Shown: in pieces, positions 1 to 8,634 of the stretch
Position numbering within the stretch: the first letter of the stretch is position 1
How the letters are laid out: each line of letters starts with the position of its first letter
From: Cladocopium goreaui
Lineage: Eukaryota; Sar; Dinophyceae; Suessiales; Symbiodiniaceae
Direction of reading: 5' to 3'
DNA length: 64,000 bases
Assembly (NCBI GenBank): GCA_947184155.2
Contig: CAMXCT020000258.1
Span: 434,501 to 498,500 of the forward strand
The notes under the pieces: generated by a model
Seen by the model: only the letters and a program-made list of their open reading frames with translations
Databases searched by the model: none
What the model was told of the DNA's origin: nothing
Translations under genes and position numbers: made by a program

Positions 1-22
1 TGGCTTTTTTGGTATTTTGCTT

Positions 23-217
23 TTACTGCTTTTCTTTGGTGGCATTTATATAATACTTAAGACAATTTATAATTGCCTTCAGGAACTCCAGCATTACCCT
101 GAATATCTGTTTAAGTTTATTATCTTTTACAATTGGAAATTTAGTATCATCAATGACACTATCTTCAATCACATCTATTGTATTGATATAACTATCAAAA
201 ACTTCACAACTGCTCAT
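23..217 (-). CDS. Small hypothetical viral protein (64 aa)
   Basis: A short ORF on the minus strand starts with ATG at 217, just downstream (in its own direction) of an AT-rich palindrome. The N-terminal half is acidic and hydrophilic. The C-terminal half is rich in hydrophobic residues and lysine (LEFLKAIINCLKYYI), so it could form one amphipathic or membrane-associated helix. No family is recognised. It lies divergent to the ATPase gene. A plus-strand ORF overlaps almost the same bases. The minus frame is preferred because of its start context and more protein-like composition, but neither is certain. Confidence 0.35.
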   Translation of the reverse strand: MSSCEVFDSYINTIDVIEDSVIDDTKFPIVKDNKLKQIFRVMLEFLKAIINCLKYYINATKEKQ

Positions 218-220
218 CCT

Positions 221-260
221 ATATAATTAGATGATATATTTTACTACTATCTAATTATAT
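221..260. promoter_or_regulatory. AT-rich perfect inverted repeat upstream of the 64-aa ORF
   Basis: Twelve bases at 221-232 (ATATAATTAGAT) are repeated as the exact reverse complement at 249-260, with a 16-base loop. The repeat sits immediately upstream of the minus-strand ATG at 217. It could act as a promoter element or as the 3'-end hairpin of a gene read rightward, as other hairpins in this virus appear to. Confidence 0.45.
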
Positions 261-631
261 ATGGATTTTTAGGCGCAAACAAAAATCCATAAGGGGCGGT
301 AGGTAAATGTCAAAGAAAATGAACTGTGCTGATTGAAACATAGCATCAAACAAATTCAAGAGCAAAAAGGCTTCAAATCTTCTACTGCTTGTTGTCATAG
401 CAAAAAGAGACCGTGTCGGGAGTGAAAAAGAAGCAAGAGCACAAGGGGTGGATTTTTTATTTTTAATTAACCTTCTTATGAGGGGCAATATGGCAGTCTG
501 TCCCAAATTTCGCGATGCGAAGCCTCGCAAGGCTCCGACCCCTTTTCAAGGAGCCTACGCGACCCCATTTCAAGCAAAATAAGATATGCCATTTACAATG
601 AATATTAGAAATTAATTTCTAAATAATTTAT
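261..631. other. Intergenic region upstream of the ATPase gene
   Basis: No convincing gene is seen in these 370 bases. A 91-codon minus-strand frame exists but has a low-complexity, leader-like composition and no recognisable domain. Around 500-560 the sequence is unusually GC-rich for the virus and contains the short palindrome GCCTCGCAAGGC (one mismatch). The last 40 bases before the ATPase ATG are almost pure A and T, with TTAGAAATTAATTTCTAA forming a palindrome, which suits a viral promoter. Confidence 0.4.
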
Positions 632-1393
632 ATGAAAAAACTTGATGTTCCCAAGATTGAACCTATCAATGTAAAACAGTATGAATTCAAACAATCACCC
701 TACCCACAAGCAGACAAACTACCATTCAGAAGCATCATTGTATCAGCATCACAGGGTGGAAAAGGTATTCTCATTCAAAACTTAATCCTGAAAATCTACA
801 GAGGATGCTTTGAGAGAATATACATTGTATCACCAACAGCACACATAGATGAAGCCTACAAAGAAGTGATAAAATATATTGAAAAAGAACTTAAGATAGA
901 CAACAAAAAAGAGCAATATTTGTTTGATGAGTATGACCCTGAAAGTCTGGCACACATCATAGACACACAACACAAAGTGATAGAATACCAGAAGAAAAAC
1001 AAGATGAACAAGTTATATAGTTGCCTTCTTATAATTGACGACTGGGCAGAAGATAGAGTTTTTATGAGATATTCAAAAATCCTCCACGGTCTCTATACGA
1101 AGAGTAGGCATTTTGGTCTGTCAGTCATAACCTCTTCTCAAAAACTGAACGCACTGGCTCCTATAGTAAGATTGAATACAAGTAGTTTATATATTTTCAA
1201 GTTGAAAAACCAAGCAGAACTGGATACATTTATTCAAGAACAGTCAGCCCTGATAGACAAAAAGACAATGCTGGAAATTTACAGAACAGCAGTTGATGCT
1301 CAACCCTACTCATTCTTATTTGTAAAGTTAAGGGAAAGTGATATTAATAAAATGTTTATGGTGCGTCTTGAAGCAGAAATTCATATTAATTAA
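632..1393 (+). CDS. A32-like DNA-packaging ATPase (FtsK/HerA superfamily)
   Basis: This 253-residue protein is predicted to pump viral DNA into preformed capsids. The P-loop lies near residues 37-46 (VSASQGGKGIL) after a beta strand (FRSIIV). It is atypical: the Ser/Thr after the lysine is replaced by glycine. Walker B is LLIIDDWAE at residues 132-140, with D136 and D137. A sensor-like segment, SVITSSQ, follows at residues 164-170. Length and motif spacing fit packaging ATPases of polintons, virophages and polinton-like viruses. The ATG follows an AT-only stretch. The gene converges on the next ORF with a perfect hairpin between them. Together with the capsid genes it forms the conserved morphogenesis module. 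Confidence 0.85.
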   Translation: MKKLDVPKIEPINVKQYEFKQSPYPQADKLPFRSIIVSASQGGKGILIQNLILKIYRGCFERIYIVSPTAHIDEAYKEVIKYIEKELKIDNKKEQYLFDEYDPESLAHIIDTQHKVIEYQKKNKMNKLYSCLLIIDDWAEDRVFMRYSKILHGLYTKSRHFGLSVITSSQKLNALAPIVRLNTSSLYIFKLKNQAELDTFIQEQSALIDKKTMLEIYRTAVDAQPYSFLFVKLRESDINKMFMVRLEAEIHIN

Positions 1394-1423
1394 TAATATT
1401 ATTTCAATATAATATTATTAATT
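1388..1423. terminator. 3'-end hairpin shared by converging viral genes
   Basis: A perfect 14-bp stem (1388-1401 with 1410-1423) and 8-base loop overlaps the ATPase stop codon and ends at the stop of the converging 70-aa ORF. The stem is only A and T. Other viral genes here end in similar hairpins, so it probably marks transcript 3' ends for both strands. Confidence 0.6.
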
Positions 1424-1635
1424 TAAAATAATGACATATTACACAAATCCACCTTCGGCATAGCATATATCATTTTTGTTTGCTTTTCCTTGTTCAATTT
1501 TTCAATTTTGCTATTGATTTCTTTTAAGGCTTTTATTTGTAATTTATCTATTCTTGAGATGTCTAACTCTTCTTCATTAATTTTACTCAATTCTTGAATA
1601 CAACCGTTCTCAACTGTAGATTGTTTATTTCCCAT
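1423..1635 (-). CDS. Small hypothetical viral protein (70 aa, coiled coil)
   Basis: A lysine- and glutamate-rich 70-residue protein is encoded directly downstream of the fibre gene on the same strand. Residues about 15-55 (INEEELDISRIDKL through KIEKLNKEKQTK) have heptad-like spacing of Leu and Ile and should form a short coiled coil. It begins with MGNKQS; the glycine at position 2 and serine at position 6 form a possible N-myristoylation signal, which would suit a membrane-associated virion or egress protein. The 19-base spacer to the fibre gene holds a perfect 16-base palindrome at 1637-1652. No family is recognised. Confidence 0.5.
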   Translation of the reverse strand: MGNKQSTVENGCIQELSKINEEELDISRIDKLQIKALKEINSKIEKLNKEKQTKMIYAMPKVDLCNMSLF

Positions 1636-1636
1636 T

Positions 1637-1652
1637 TATATATTAATATATA
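1637..1652. terminator. 16-base perfect AT palindrome after the fibre gene
   Basis: TATATATTAATATATA is its own reverse complement and fills the gap between the fibre stop codon and the ATG of the 70-aa ORF. It could be the fibre 3'-end signal, a promoter for the small ORF, or both. Confidence 0.4.
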
Positions 1653-1654
1653 TT

Positions 1655-3330
1655 TTAATTTTCTATTTTTGCTTTTGCTTTTAGTTCTTTTATTTCTTCT
1701 TCCATCTTATCCATTTTATCCATCATCTCCTGACAAGATTTCCACAACACAACTGTTAATCTTCCATAATTCAAACTCATATATTCATGATCTTCATTAA
1801 CAATATTTTCAAATTCTTTTGGTATAGCACTTTTAACCTCTTGTGCTACAAAACCTATATTTGTTCTTTTCTTCTCATCATTTTTCATTGCGTATTTCTT
1901 AACCTTAATTTTCTTTACTATGTTGCTACATTTTGTAGTTATTGTTTTAATGTCCTCTTTTAAGTTTTTATCACTCGTCTCTGTCAGTGCTACACAAGTA
2001 ATATTGGCACCTGAAGTTAGATTAGCAGACATTGACATATCATTAGCACGGATATAGAATTTAGTAGAACCATTAGTTCTAAATCGTAGTTCCCCATTAA
2101 TATCATCATTTCTAAAAGTTGTATGATTAACTGATGCTATATTTACCGAGTCAATATAACTATCTGTACCTGTTTCTTTATGGATGTATAATTTTCTACC
2201 TTGATTGATATATACATCTTTTGAAAAATTAACATCTTCATCTGCTTTTCTGTATCTCATATATTCTACTGAACCGTCATCTGTTGTATTACTGCCTTGA
2301 AAAACCATATCAGCACCAACATTTCTATGGATAAAATAGTCTCCATAAATATATTGAGACGACAATGCCCGACCAGTTGAAACATCAATAATATTTTTAG
2401 TGCCGTCTAATGTAAAGAAATTAACACCGCCCCTTTTAAATACTACATTAGTAGGAGTGGCACTATCAATCACATCAAACTTGCCACTTTCAGCAACTAA
2501 TGATACACCTGTATTTACTTCTACATTGCCATTTCTAAAATACATAAAATCTATGGTGTTCCTTCTAAAGCTGACATCAGCATTGCCGATACTATCATAA
2601 GTGTTTGATTTAGCACCTTTTGTTAGTTCCACTGCTTGTAGCGTTCCTTCAAACTTCATATATTCAACATCACCCCTTTTAAAGACCAAATCAACATCAG
2701 TAGCATTTTTTGTATTGATAATATCAGTTTGTAATTCAGTATGACATACGACATCAACATTAAAATACGCCTGAGTGGATGATAATTGAAATCTTAAATA
2801 TTGAGGAAACGGACTACCACCAATATAAAACCGATGTAATCCAGCAGAACCAAAAATACAATAATCATAACCTTTACCAGTTCCTAAATTAATCGCACCT
2901 CCTAATGGAAATTCTATGGTTGCGTTAAAATAAGAAACGCCATTAACCGTTAAGTCATAAGTAGAAAATTGAGAACCACCACCTATGACCAAATCGCCTT
3001 CTATTGTTTGTAATGCCTGACCAGTATATTTTACTAAATTAGTATCATCAACACCACCGCCTCCAATATCTGGACTTGTCGGTTTATGAAATGCAATTAG
3101 ATTGTTCTGTAAAGTCATAACTAAATTAGTTGTAGCATCCGGCACTGTGGGACTTCCAACATAAAATTTAATTTCACCCGTGCTCTCGTTCATTACATAA
3201 TTCATTATCGTTGAGGCGTTCTTACTTTCAACATAATCACATAAGATGTTATTAACACATTCTATGTTATTTGAAAAGTATGAAGCCCCATTGACAGTTA
3301 ATACATTGCTTCCGTTTTTGGCACCATTAA
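1655..3330 (-). pseudogene. Viral fibre gene, C-terminal part (Peptidase S74 chaperone), split by a retroelement
   Basis: This segment is the distal part of a virion fibre or spike. The middle is a long run of beta-rich repeat units with recurring signatures such as VNGASYF, VFKRGG, MKFEG and YMRYRK, typical of trimeric phage-like fibres. The last 110 residues form an intramolecular chaperone domain of the S74 type: SDKNLKEDI, then IGFVAQEV, then a terminal coiled coil (EMMDKMDKMEEEIKELK). In that family the domain trimerises the fibre and then cleaves itself off at the serine before DKNLKED. The frame runs on into the LTR with about 56 foreign codons. The authentic N-terminal part is at 25922-26899. 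The two parts join in frame once the insertion and one ATTAA copy are removed. Confidence 0.85.
3326..3330. other. Left target-site duplication ATTAA of the LTR element
   Basis: ATTAA directly precedes the left LTR and the same five bases follow the right LTR at 25922-25926. Five-base duplications are usual for LTR-element integrases. In the fibre frame one copy is original and one is extra. Confidence 0.9.
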
Positions 3331-3760
3331 AGTTGAAATATATCGACCCCTGAGCCCCACCATGTATAGCATATGCAGGTAGGTCTAGTGTAGGCAGAAT
3401 GTAGCTATGAGTACCAACATAATTCGAATTAGCTATGAGTCCCAATTTAATCCAATTCGTTATTTCTAGCATGGCATACTGTACAGAGTATCCCAACATA
3501 CCTAGAAGCGTTAGGTATGTTCAATAGCTAGAGTGGCACCACTTACCTTGTTCTATAGGTAAGTAGAGTAGCCTTAGGTAGAGCTAGGTATAGCCCCCAA
3601 TCCTAACAACCACCAGGGTTGGGGTTTAGGTTATACGCTATCGACCCTTTGGCTCAAGTGCCTTTGCTAGAAAAGGTGCTTGGTCGTTTTTACAGGGTTA
3701 TGGACGGATTAGGTCACCCTTGTTCTTTTGGGTTGTTCCGGTCGTCCCCCTGTTTTCACT
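3331..3760 (+). repeat. Left (5') long terminal repeat
   Basis: A 430-bp LTR starting AGTTGAAA and ending TTTTCACT. The ends form a short imperfect inverted repeat (AGT...ACT) instead of the usual TG...CA. Inside are two perfect hairpins: AACATACCTA with TAGGTATGTT (3495-3504 and 3512-3521), and ACTTACCT with AGGTAAGT (3541-3548 and 3557-3564). At 3648-3658 it carries TTTGGCTCAAG, matching the last 11 bases of the dinoflagellate spliced leader. The copy at 25492-25921 shows no difference by eye. Confidence 0.93.
3648..3658 (+). other. Possible spliced-leader relic in the LTR
   Basis: TTTGGCTCAAG equals the 3' end of the dinoflagellate trans-spliced leader. Upstream bases match the leader only in scattered positions. 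An 11-base match can arise by chance, so this is only suggestive. The same bases occur in the right LTR (25809-25819). Confidence 0.35.
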
Positions 3761-3810
3761 GGTTATCAGCCGTATAGCCGGTTTTAAGGGTAACCTAATC
3801 CGTCCATAAC
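3697..3810. promoter_or_regulatory. Long stem bridging the LTR end and the leader, enclosing the primer-binding site
   Basis: An 18-base arm at 3697-3714 is the exact reverse complement of 3793-3810. After one mismatch the pairing continues for six bases (3716-3721 with 3786-3791), giving about 24 paired bases. The loop contains the LTR end and the primer-binding site. Only the full-length genomic RNA 5' end carries both arms, so a role in primer placement, dimerisation or packaging is plausible. That role is inferred. Confidence 0.65.
3761..3772 (+). other. Primer-binding site, half-tRNA type
   Basis: GGTTATCAGCCG begins immediately after the LTR. Its complement reads GG-CTGATAA-CC, which looks like a tRNA anticodon loop with two stem pairs. 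Drosophila copia and yeast Ty5 prime from the anticodon region of initiator tRNA-Met (complement of CTCATAA). Here the central triplet would be GAT instead of CAT, pointing to a tRNA-Ile(GAU)-like primer or to a one-base variant of the Met site. Confidence 0.6.
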
Positions 3811-3857
3811 TTGGTTTAGGCCCCTGGTACTTTTCGCACTGTTTCGCTCACTGTTGC

Positions 3858-4207
3858 ATGTCCTCAGAAGTGCCTGTGGAGGTCGCTGCTGATTCTAGCG
3901 CGACAGCCGAAGCTCCAGCGAACGAGGGCGAGGGAACAGCGGACGCAGGAGAGGTTGAGCTTGCTCCCTGGACTGTGGAAGCAGTGACCAGACCCGTCGT
4001 TTCCTGGGCAGACGCTTCTGAGGAGGTCCTTGCATCCGTGCTGTCATCTGGTCTTGAACATCCCGCCGAAGCCGAACAATCTCAAGGACTGTCAGGTGAG
4101 GTTGAGGAGGAGATCATACAGCCGACAAGCGAGGTGCCTGTAGCTGACGGTTTTTCAGCGGAGGTCGCTGGCGACAACGCCGCGACGGACAGAGTTGCTG
4201 GTGAAAT
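3858..4207 (+). pseudogene. Retroelement ORF A, N-terminal part, split by the DNA transposon
   Basis: The ATG at 3858 opens a frame rich in Ala, Glu, Val, Ser and Thr (about 116 codons to the insertion point). It is acidic and probably disordered, with the same style of composition as the segment after 15176. The frame runs a few codons into the transposon end and stops at 4233-4235. Retaining one GGTGAAAT copy and removing 4208-15175 rejoins 3858-4207 to 15176-17435 without a frame change or stop, giving 869 codons plus stop. This is therefore the true start of ORF A. No conserved domain is recognised in this part. Confidence 0.8.
4200..4207. other. Left 8-bp target-site duplication GGTGAAAT
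   Basis: GGTGAAAT precedes the left terminal inverted repeat and recurs directly after the right one at 15168-15175. Eight-base duplications are made by hAT, P, Merlin and KDZ-type transposases. Confidence 0.88.
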
Positions 4208-4223
4208 TGGGTTTTTTCGCGAG
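4208..4223 (+). repeat. Left terminal inverted repeat of the DNA transposon
   Basis: TGGGTTTTTTCGCGAG, exactly complementary to 15152-15167. Beyond these 16 bases similarity of the two ends drops to scattered motifs such as ACGCTAAGG. Confidence 0.9.
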
Positions 4224-4860
4224 ATTTTGCGCTAAACGTAGAAGGTAACGCTAAGGGCTGCAGACTTGCACAGAAGGGTTTTTCAACCCCATGGCTGGTG
4301 ATTTTGGATTTTGATTTTGATGAACATGATTTTCATGACCTGGTGAAAAAACAGTGTGAAATCACAAAAAAAACACGTAGACATTTAGTAGACATGGCTA
4401 GATTTGGCTACGTAACAGCAGGATTTCATAGTAAACAGGATTCTTCAGACCTGAAATGATGTCCTGGGTGTGGCTGAAAAGAACATGAGATTCATATATA
4501 GACAGAGCCTTAGTCGTATGTTTTTTGCCTGAATAATCAGCAAGTACAGTACGGAATACAGATCGGTTTGGGTATAGATGAGAAGCATGGGGTTAAGTCA
4601 AAAAGCACACAAACGATCCAATGGGTCAAACAAATCAAAAACTGTAATATATGATACGTATGAAGGCACAAAAAAATGTGAAAGAATTCAGTTGCCAAAC
4701 AATGCCGAAACAAAACAAAACATGTTTCTATGCAACAATTTTGGGAGTCATGCAGTCTTCGCAAGAGTTTTCGAAACCAGTATTAGCACATGTTCGCGCA
4801 TGGAAGTGTCTTGACGGGCATGTTGAGAGTAAATAGCTGTGGTCACCAATAAAACGTATT
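4224..4860. other. Transposon left interior, unique-looking
   Basis: No credible gene is seen. Around 4550-4610 the sequence (ATACAGATCGGTTTGGGTAT and following) resembles 14605-14660 in the same orientation, so these two stretches may mark corresponding borders of the repeat-rich core. Short ORFs here have no recognisable domain. Confidence 0.45.
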
Positions 4861-7800
4861 TCTGTGGCCTTCAGGTTCATAAACTTCTTGGTCTCCACGC
4901 TCAAGTTTGGACTGAGTTTCAGACTTGGGTTCAGCTACATGTTTTTTTTTAGGTTCCAGGTTCATGGGTTTGGGGGTTTACGCCTCACCGATGTTCTGGC
5001 CTTAAAATTTACTTTTTGTTGGTGGTTCAGGATCATAGATTCTTAGGGTTTCAGGTTTCAGGTTCATACATTTCTAGGAAGTAAAGGTTCCCAGACTACT
5101 TCGGAGCGTTACTGTAAATTGTATTTATTGGAGTTTGAAGTTTCAGATTTTTTTTGGCTCAGGTTCCTGGAGGTTTGGATCTCCAGGTTTATGTTTTTTT
5201 TGTTCATACACTTTGGGGAGTGTACCGTTCAAGGCATCTAGATTTTTGGACCTCATTGTTAATTGATTTTGTTGTTCCAATGTTCATCGTTTTTTGGTTT
5301 TGAACGTGATCGATTTTTGGGCTTCAAGGATGATTTTTTTGAGGTTTCAGATTCATATTTTTTGTAAGGGCTTTCAACTTTTGGAGCAGTAAGTAAGGCT
5401 TTGTTTTTTTAAAACTTGGGTTTCAAGTTCTCAGAATTTTTGAGTTTCCTTCAAGTTCATAATTTTGGGGCCTTAAGTTTTATAGATTCTTGGGCCTTCT
5501 GGTAAATCGATGTGTGGGGTCTAAGGTTCATAACATGTTGGACCTTTAGCATCATAGATGTTTTGGGTTTGAGGCTCACATTTTGAGGGCTTTAGCATGT
5601 TTCGTCTTTAAAATGAATTTCATAGTTTGTTAGGCTTACGGTACATAGTTTCGTGATGTTTCGTGGGGTCCCCTGTTCATCACATTTTGGCTCTTAAGCT
5701 TCATAGATGTTTAAGGTTTGAGGCTCACATGCTTTTGGGGTTTGGGGCCTCTATTTTTTAGGGTAAAGGTTATTAAGTCTTTCAAAATCCTAGATTTTTG
5801 AGCCTTGCTATCAATAGATTTCATGGGCTCAAGGTTCATAATCTTGTTGGGACTAAAATTTGATAGATGTTTGAGGTGTGCGACTGCGACTCACACGTTT
5901 GAACGGTTTTGGGTTCATAGATTTTGCGCCTCAAAGTTCATCGACTTTCCCGTAAAATCTACACACCAAGTCTTCAGGCAACGGTTGGTCTACCCGCCAA
6001 CTTTCGCCAACAGCAACCCTGCCCCTCAATACATGTTTTTCTCTATACGAATACATGTCGTCCTCCGTGCAAAGTCCTGGGAGAAAAAAGTCGTGAACAC
6101 ATGTGAAACGTAAATGAAACAAATCAACACAGCTTGAATACAGATATATGCCCCAACACTATAGTTTCAGTTAGAACATTTGTGAGGCAGCAAACATGTT
6201 GAACAATGTCAAAAGACAACAAAAATCTAACAAATCAAAATAACAAACAAAAGCAACAATAGCATTAAACGAAAAACGCCAAAAATAGCAACTGATCTTT
6301 GCCCAAACACTAGTTTTCAATTCAGGAAACTTTCGGCATTAAAAAACAGCAAAGAAATAGATAAAGTAGTTAACACAAAATAAGCAGGCCGAAAAACATC
6401 AGACCAGTCAAAAGGAAGAAACTGAGAACCTGAAGCCCAAAAACTATCGCATTTGCAGGCCCAGAAATCGATGAACATTGAAACTAAAACTCTTTGAATC
6501 TGACGCCGCAAACAAAAATGAACCTTGCTTCCTTGACGCTGAAAAAGTCTATCAACCTTAAGGCCCAAGCATTTCTGAACCTTAGCCCCAGAAGAACATC
6601 AGCCTTGAATCTACAAAACTATGAGCCTCAACCCCCAAAAAATGATCGAAACTTACTAAAACAAATATGTTTTTTTTTCAAATAGCGTTAAGTCCCAAAC
6701 AAAAACTTAGGGCCTTCAACCCAAAAAATGTGAGACTCTAGACTCTTTGGGTCTTACGAATCTGTGGGGATTAGTCTTACGGTTTATATTTTCGTGGGCC
6801 TTAATAGATGTTTGTCTTTGGAGTTGAAGGCTCACATATTTTTCGGGCTTGGGGCGTACATTTTTTCGGGCGATTAAGGCTCATGAATGTTTGGTCTTGA
6901 ACTTTCAAAGATCGTTTGGGCCTTAGAGTTCATAGATAGATCATTTTTTTCTTTTGTTTTTTTGGGGCCTCAAGCTTCACAATTCGATGTTCGGGGTTGA
7001 AGTCTCATAAAATCTTTAGCCTTAAAACATTGCAACATGTTTTGCGCCTCATAGATTTGTGGGGTCTCAGCTTCATAAATCATTAGGCCTAAAGCATGGT
7101 TCCATCTTGGTCTGGTGCTTTGTGTCCGTTTTTGTTTTTTCATACTTTCCTTTTTTGGTGCCCCAATTTCCTGAATTGAAAACTTACTATTTTGGCATAG
7201 GTCCGTCGTTTTCCTGTTATTTCTATTTTTGTTTGATTCTTTTGGGCCCAAATTGAAATACAGCATTGGGCCATAGATCTGTATTCAAACTTTGCTGTCT
7301 TTTTTCCCCAGGTTCTTCCACAGAGATGGCAACACGCGTTTGCAGATAGAAGAGAATATCTCTTGAGGGGCAGGGCTGCTGTTGGCCAAAGTTTGCGGGT
7401 AGACCAGCCGTTGCCTGAAGACTTGGTGTGTAGATTTTACGGGAAAGTCGATGAACTTTGAGGCGCAAAATCTATGAACCCAAAACCGTTCAAACGTGTG
7501 AGTCGCAGTCGCACACCTCAAACATCTATCAAGTTTTAGTCCCAACAAGATTATGAACCTTGAGCCCTTGAAATCTATTGATAGCAAGGCTCAAAAATCT
7601 AGGATTTTGAAAGACTTAATAACCTTTACCCTAAAAAATAGAGGCCCCAAACCCCAAAAGCATGTGAGCCTCAAACCTTAAACATCTATGAAGCTTAAGA
7701 ACCAAAATGTGATGAACCTGGGACCCCACGAAACCCAACAAAATCTATGTTTTTTGAAGACTTGTGAGCCTTTGCCCCACAACGTACAGGCCCCAAGCCC

Positions 7801-8300
7801 CAAAAACATGTGAACCTCAACTCCCAAACATCGATGAAGTTTAAACCCCAAACCCAAGAACCTCAAACCCTACACAACTATAAGGTCCAACAGTGTGTAA
7901 TGTGATATGTTCAGACTCAACATTGTTGAGCTCAAACCCCTTAAAAAAACATAAATAATTAAACCGGTAAGCCTTCAAACGCAAATATTGATGCTACTTA
8001 GAGCCACCCAAAAAATATGAACATTGCACCCCCACAAGTCTATGAACCGTAAGGCCCAGAATTTATGAGCTTGAAACCCCAAAAGTCTATGATGTTGAAG
8101 CCCCAAACAAAAGCGAGACCTTAACGCTCCAAAATCTATAAGGCTTTAGATCGCCCCAAAAAATATGAACCTGAATCCCCAGAAAATTCAACCTTGAGGC
8201 CCAAGAAAGTATCAAGCTGGAGGCCAAAAGATCTATGAACATTGGAAACCAAAAATCTAGGAACCCAAAGGTTCAAAACTCTGCAAAAAAACGAATCTAC
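4860..8300. repeat. Degenerate array of TTCATAG-type units (about 30-40 bp)
   Basis: The stretch is filled with diverged copies of a unit whose core reads approximately GGTTCATAGATTTTTGGGCC with CTTAAG or CTCAAG, separated by T-rich spacers. From 4860 to about 6000 the T- and G-rich strand is on top. After about 6450 the complementary form (ATCTATGAACC, GGCCCAAAAA) appears in part, and from 7450 to 8300 it predominates. The same unit family recurs at 11030-11950, 12340-12600, 13060-13900 and 14290-14600. This looks like decayed satellite DNA, not coding sequence. Confidence 0.65.
5660..7740. repeat. Palindromic module P1
   Basis: Left arm about 5660-6010 and right arm about 7375-7740 are inverted copies with only scattered differences, for example around GTGCGACTGCGACTCACACG and its complement. 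The 1.36-kb spacer is not palindromic overall. Arms include non-coding TTCATAG-type units and a less degenerate block about 130 bp long (5890-6020 and its mirror). Confidence 0.8.
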
Positions 8301-8354
8301 GAAATCCATCTGAAACTAAAACGATGTCTGTTTTGTTGGGTTTTTTCAACTTTT

Positions 8355-8486
8355 TGCTCGAGGTTTTCAGCTGGAATTGAACGAAGATCACGTTCAAAAC
8401 CAACTTGGGGGTAATTTCTTGTTTTGAGGAGGTTTTGCATGAAAAAACGTCAAGTCACTATCAGTTCCAGCTGAAAACCTCGAGCA
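8355..8486. repeat. 132-bp hairpin, left outer copy
   Basis: Two 22-bp arms (8355-8376 and 8465-8486) carrying CTCGAGGTTTTCAGCTGGAA and its complement enclose an 88-base loop. Similar hairpins are at 9569-9705 and 10806-10937. They bracket both tandem arrays, as the ends of a small foldback element would. Confidence 0.8.
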
Positions 8487-8634
8487 AAATTGCATACAGT
8501 TGCATGGAATTCTTCAGATAAAATTGGATACACATTGAACACCAAGAAAAAACACTAGTACTTGTTAGACAACCATTCCAACATATTCCATCATCCTGAA
8601 ATCACAGAGTTGGATGTCATGACATATCCAAAAT

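Noticed and set aside
1..230. Plus-strand 69-codon ORF at 17-226
   Set aside because: Overlaps the minus-strand ORF and is rich in Phe/Ile/Tyr from AT-rich DNA; the minus frame looks more protein-like.
255..530. 91-codon minus-strand frame upstream of the ATPase gene
   Set aside because: No recognisable domain, leader-like hydrophobic composition and no supporting promoter or hairpin context.
3334..3758. LTR borders set at the internal TG...CA pair
   Set aside because: The 430-bp repeat extends beyond it and the ATTAA duplication, primer-binding site and purine tract all fit the longer AGT...ACT borders.
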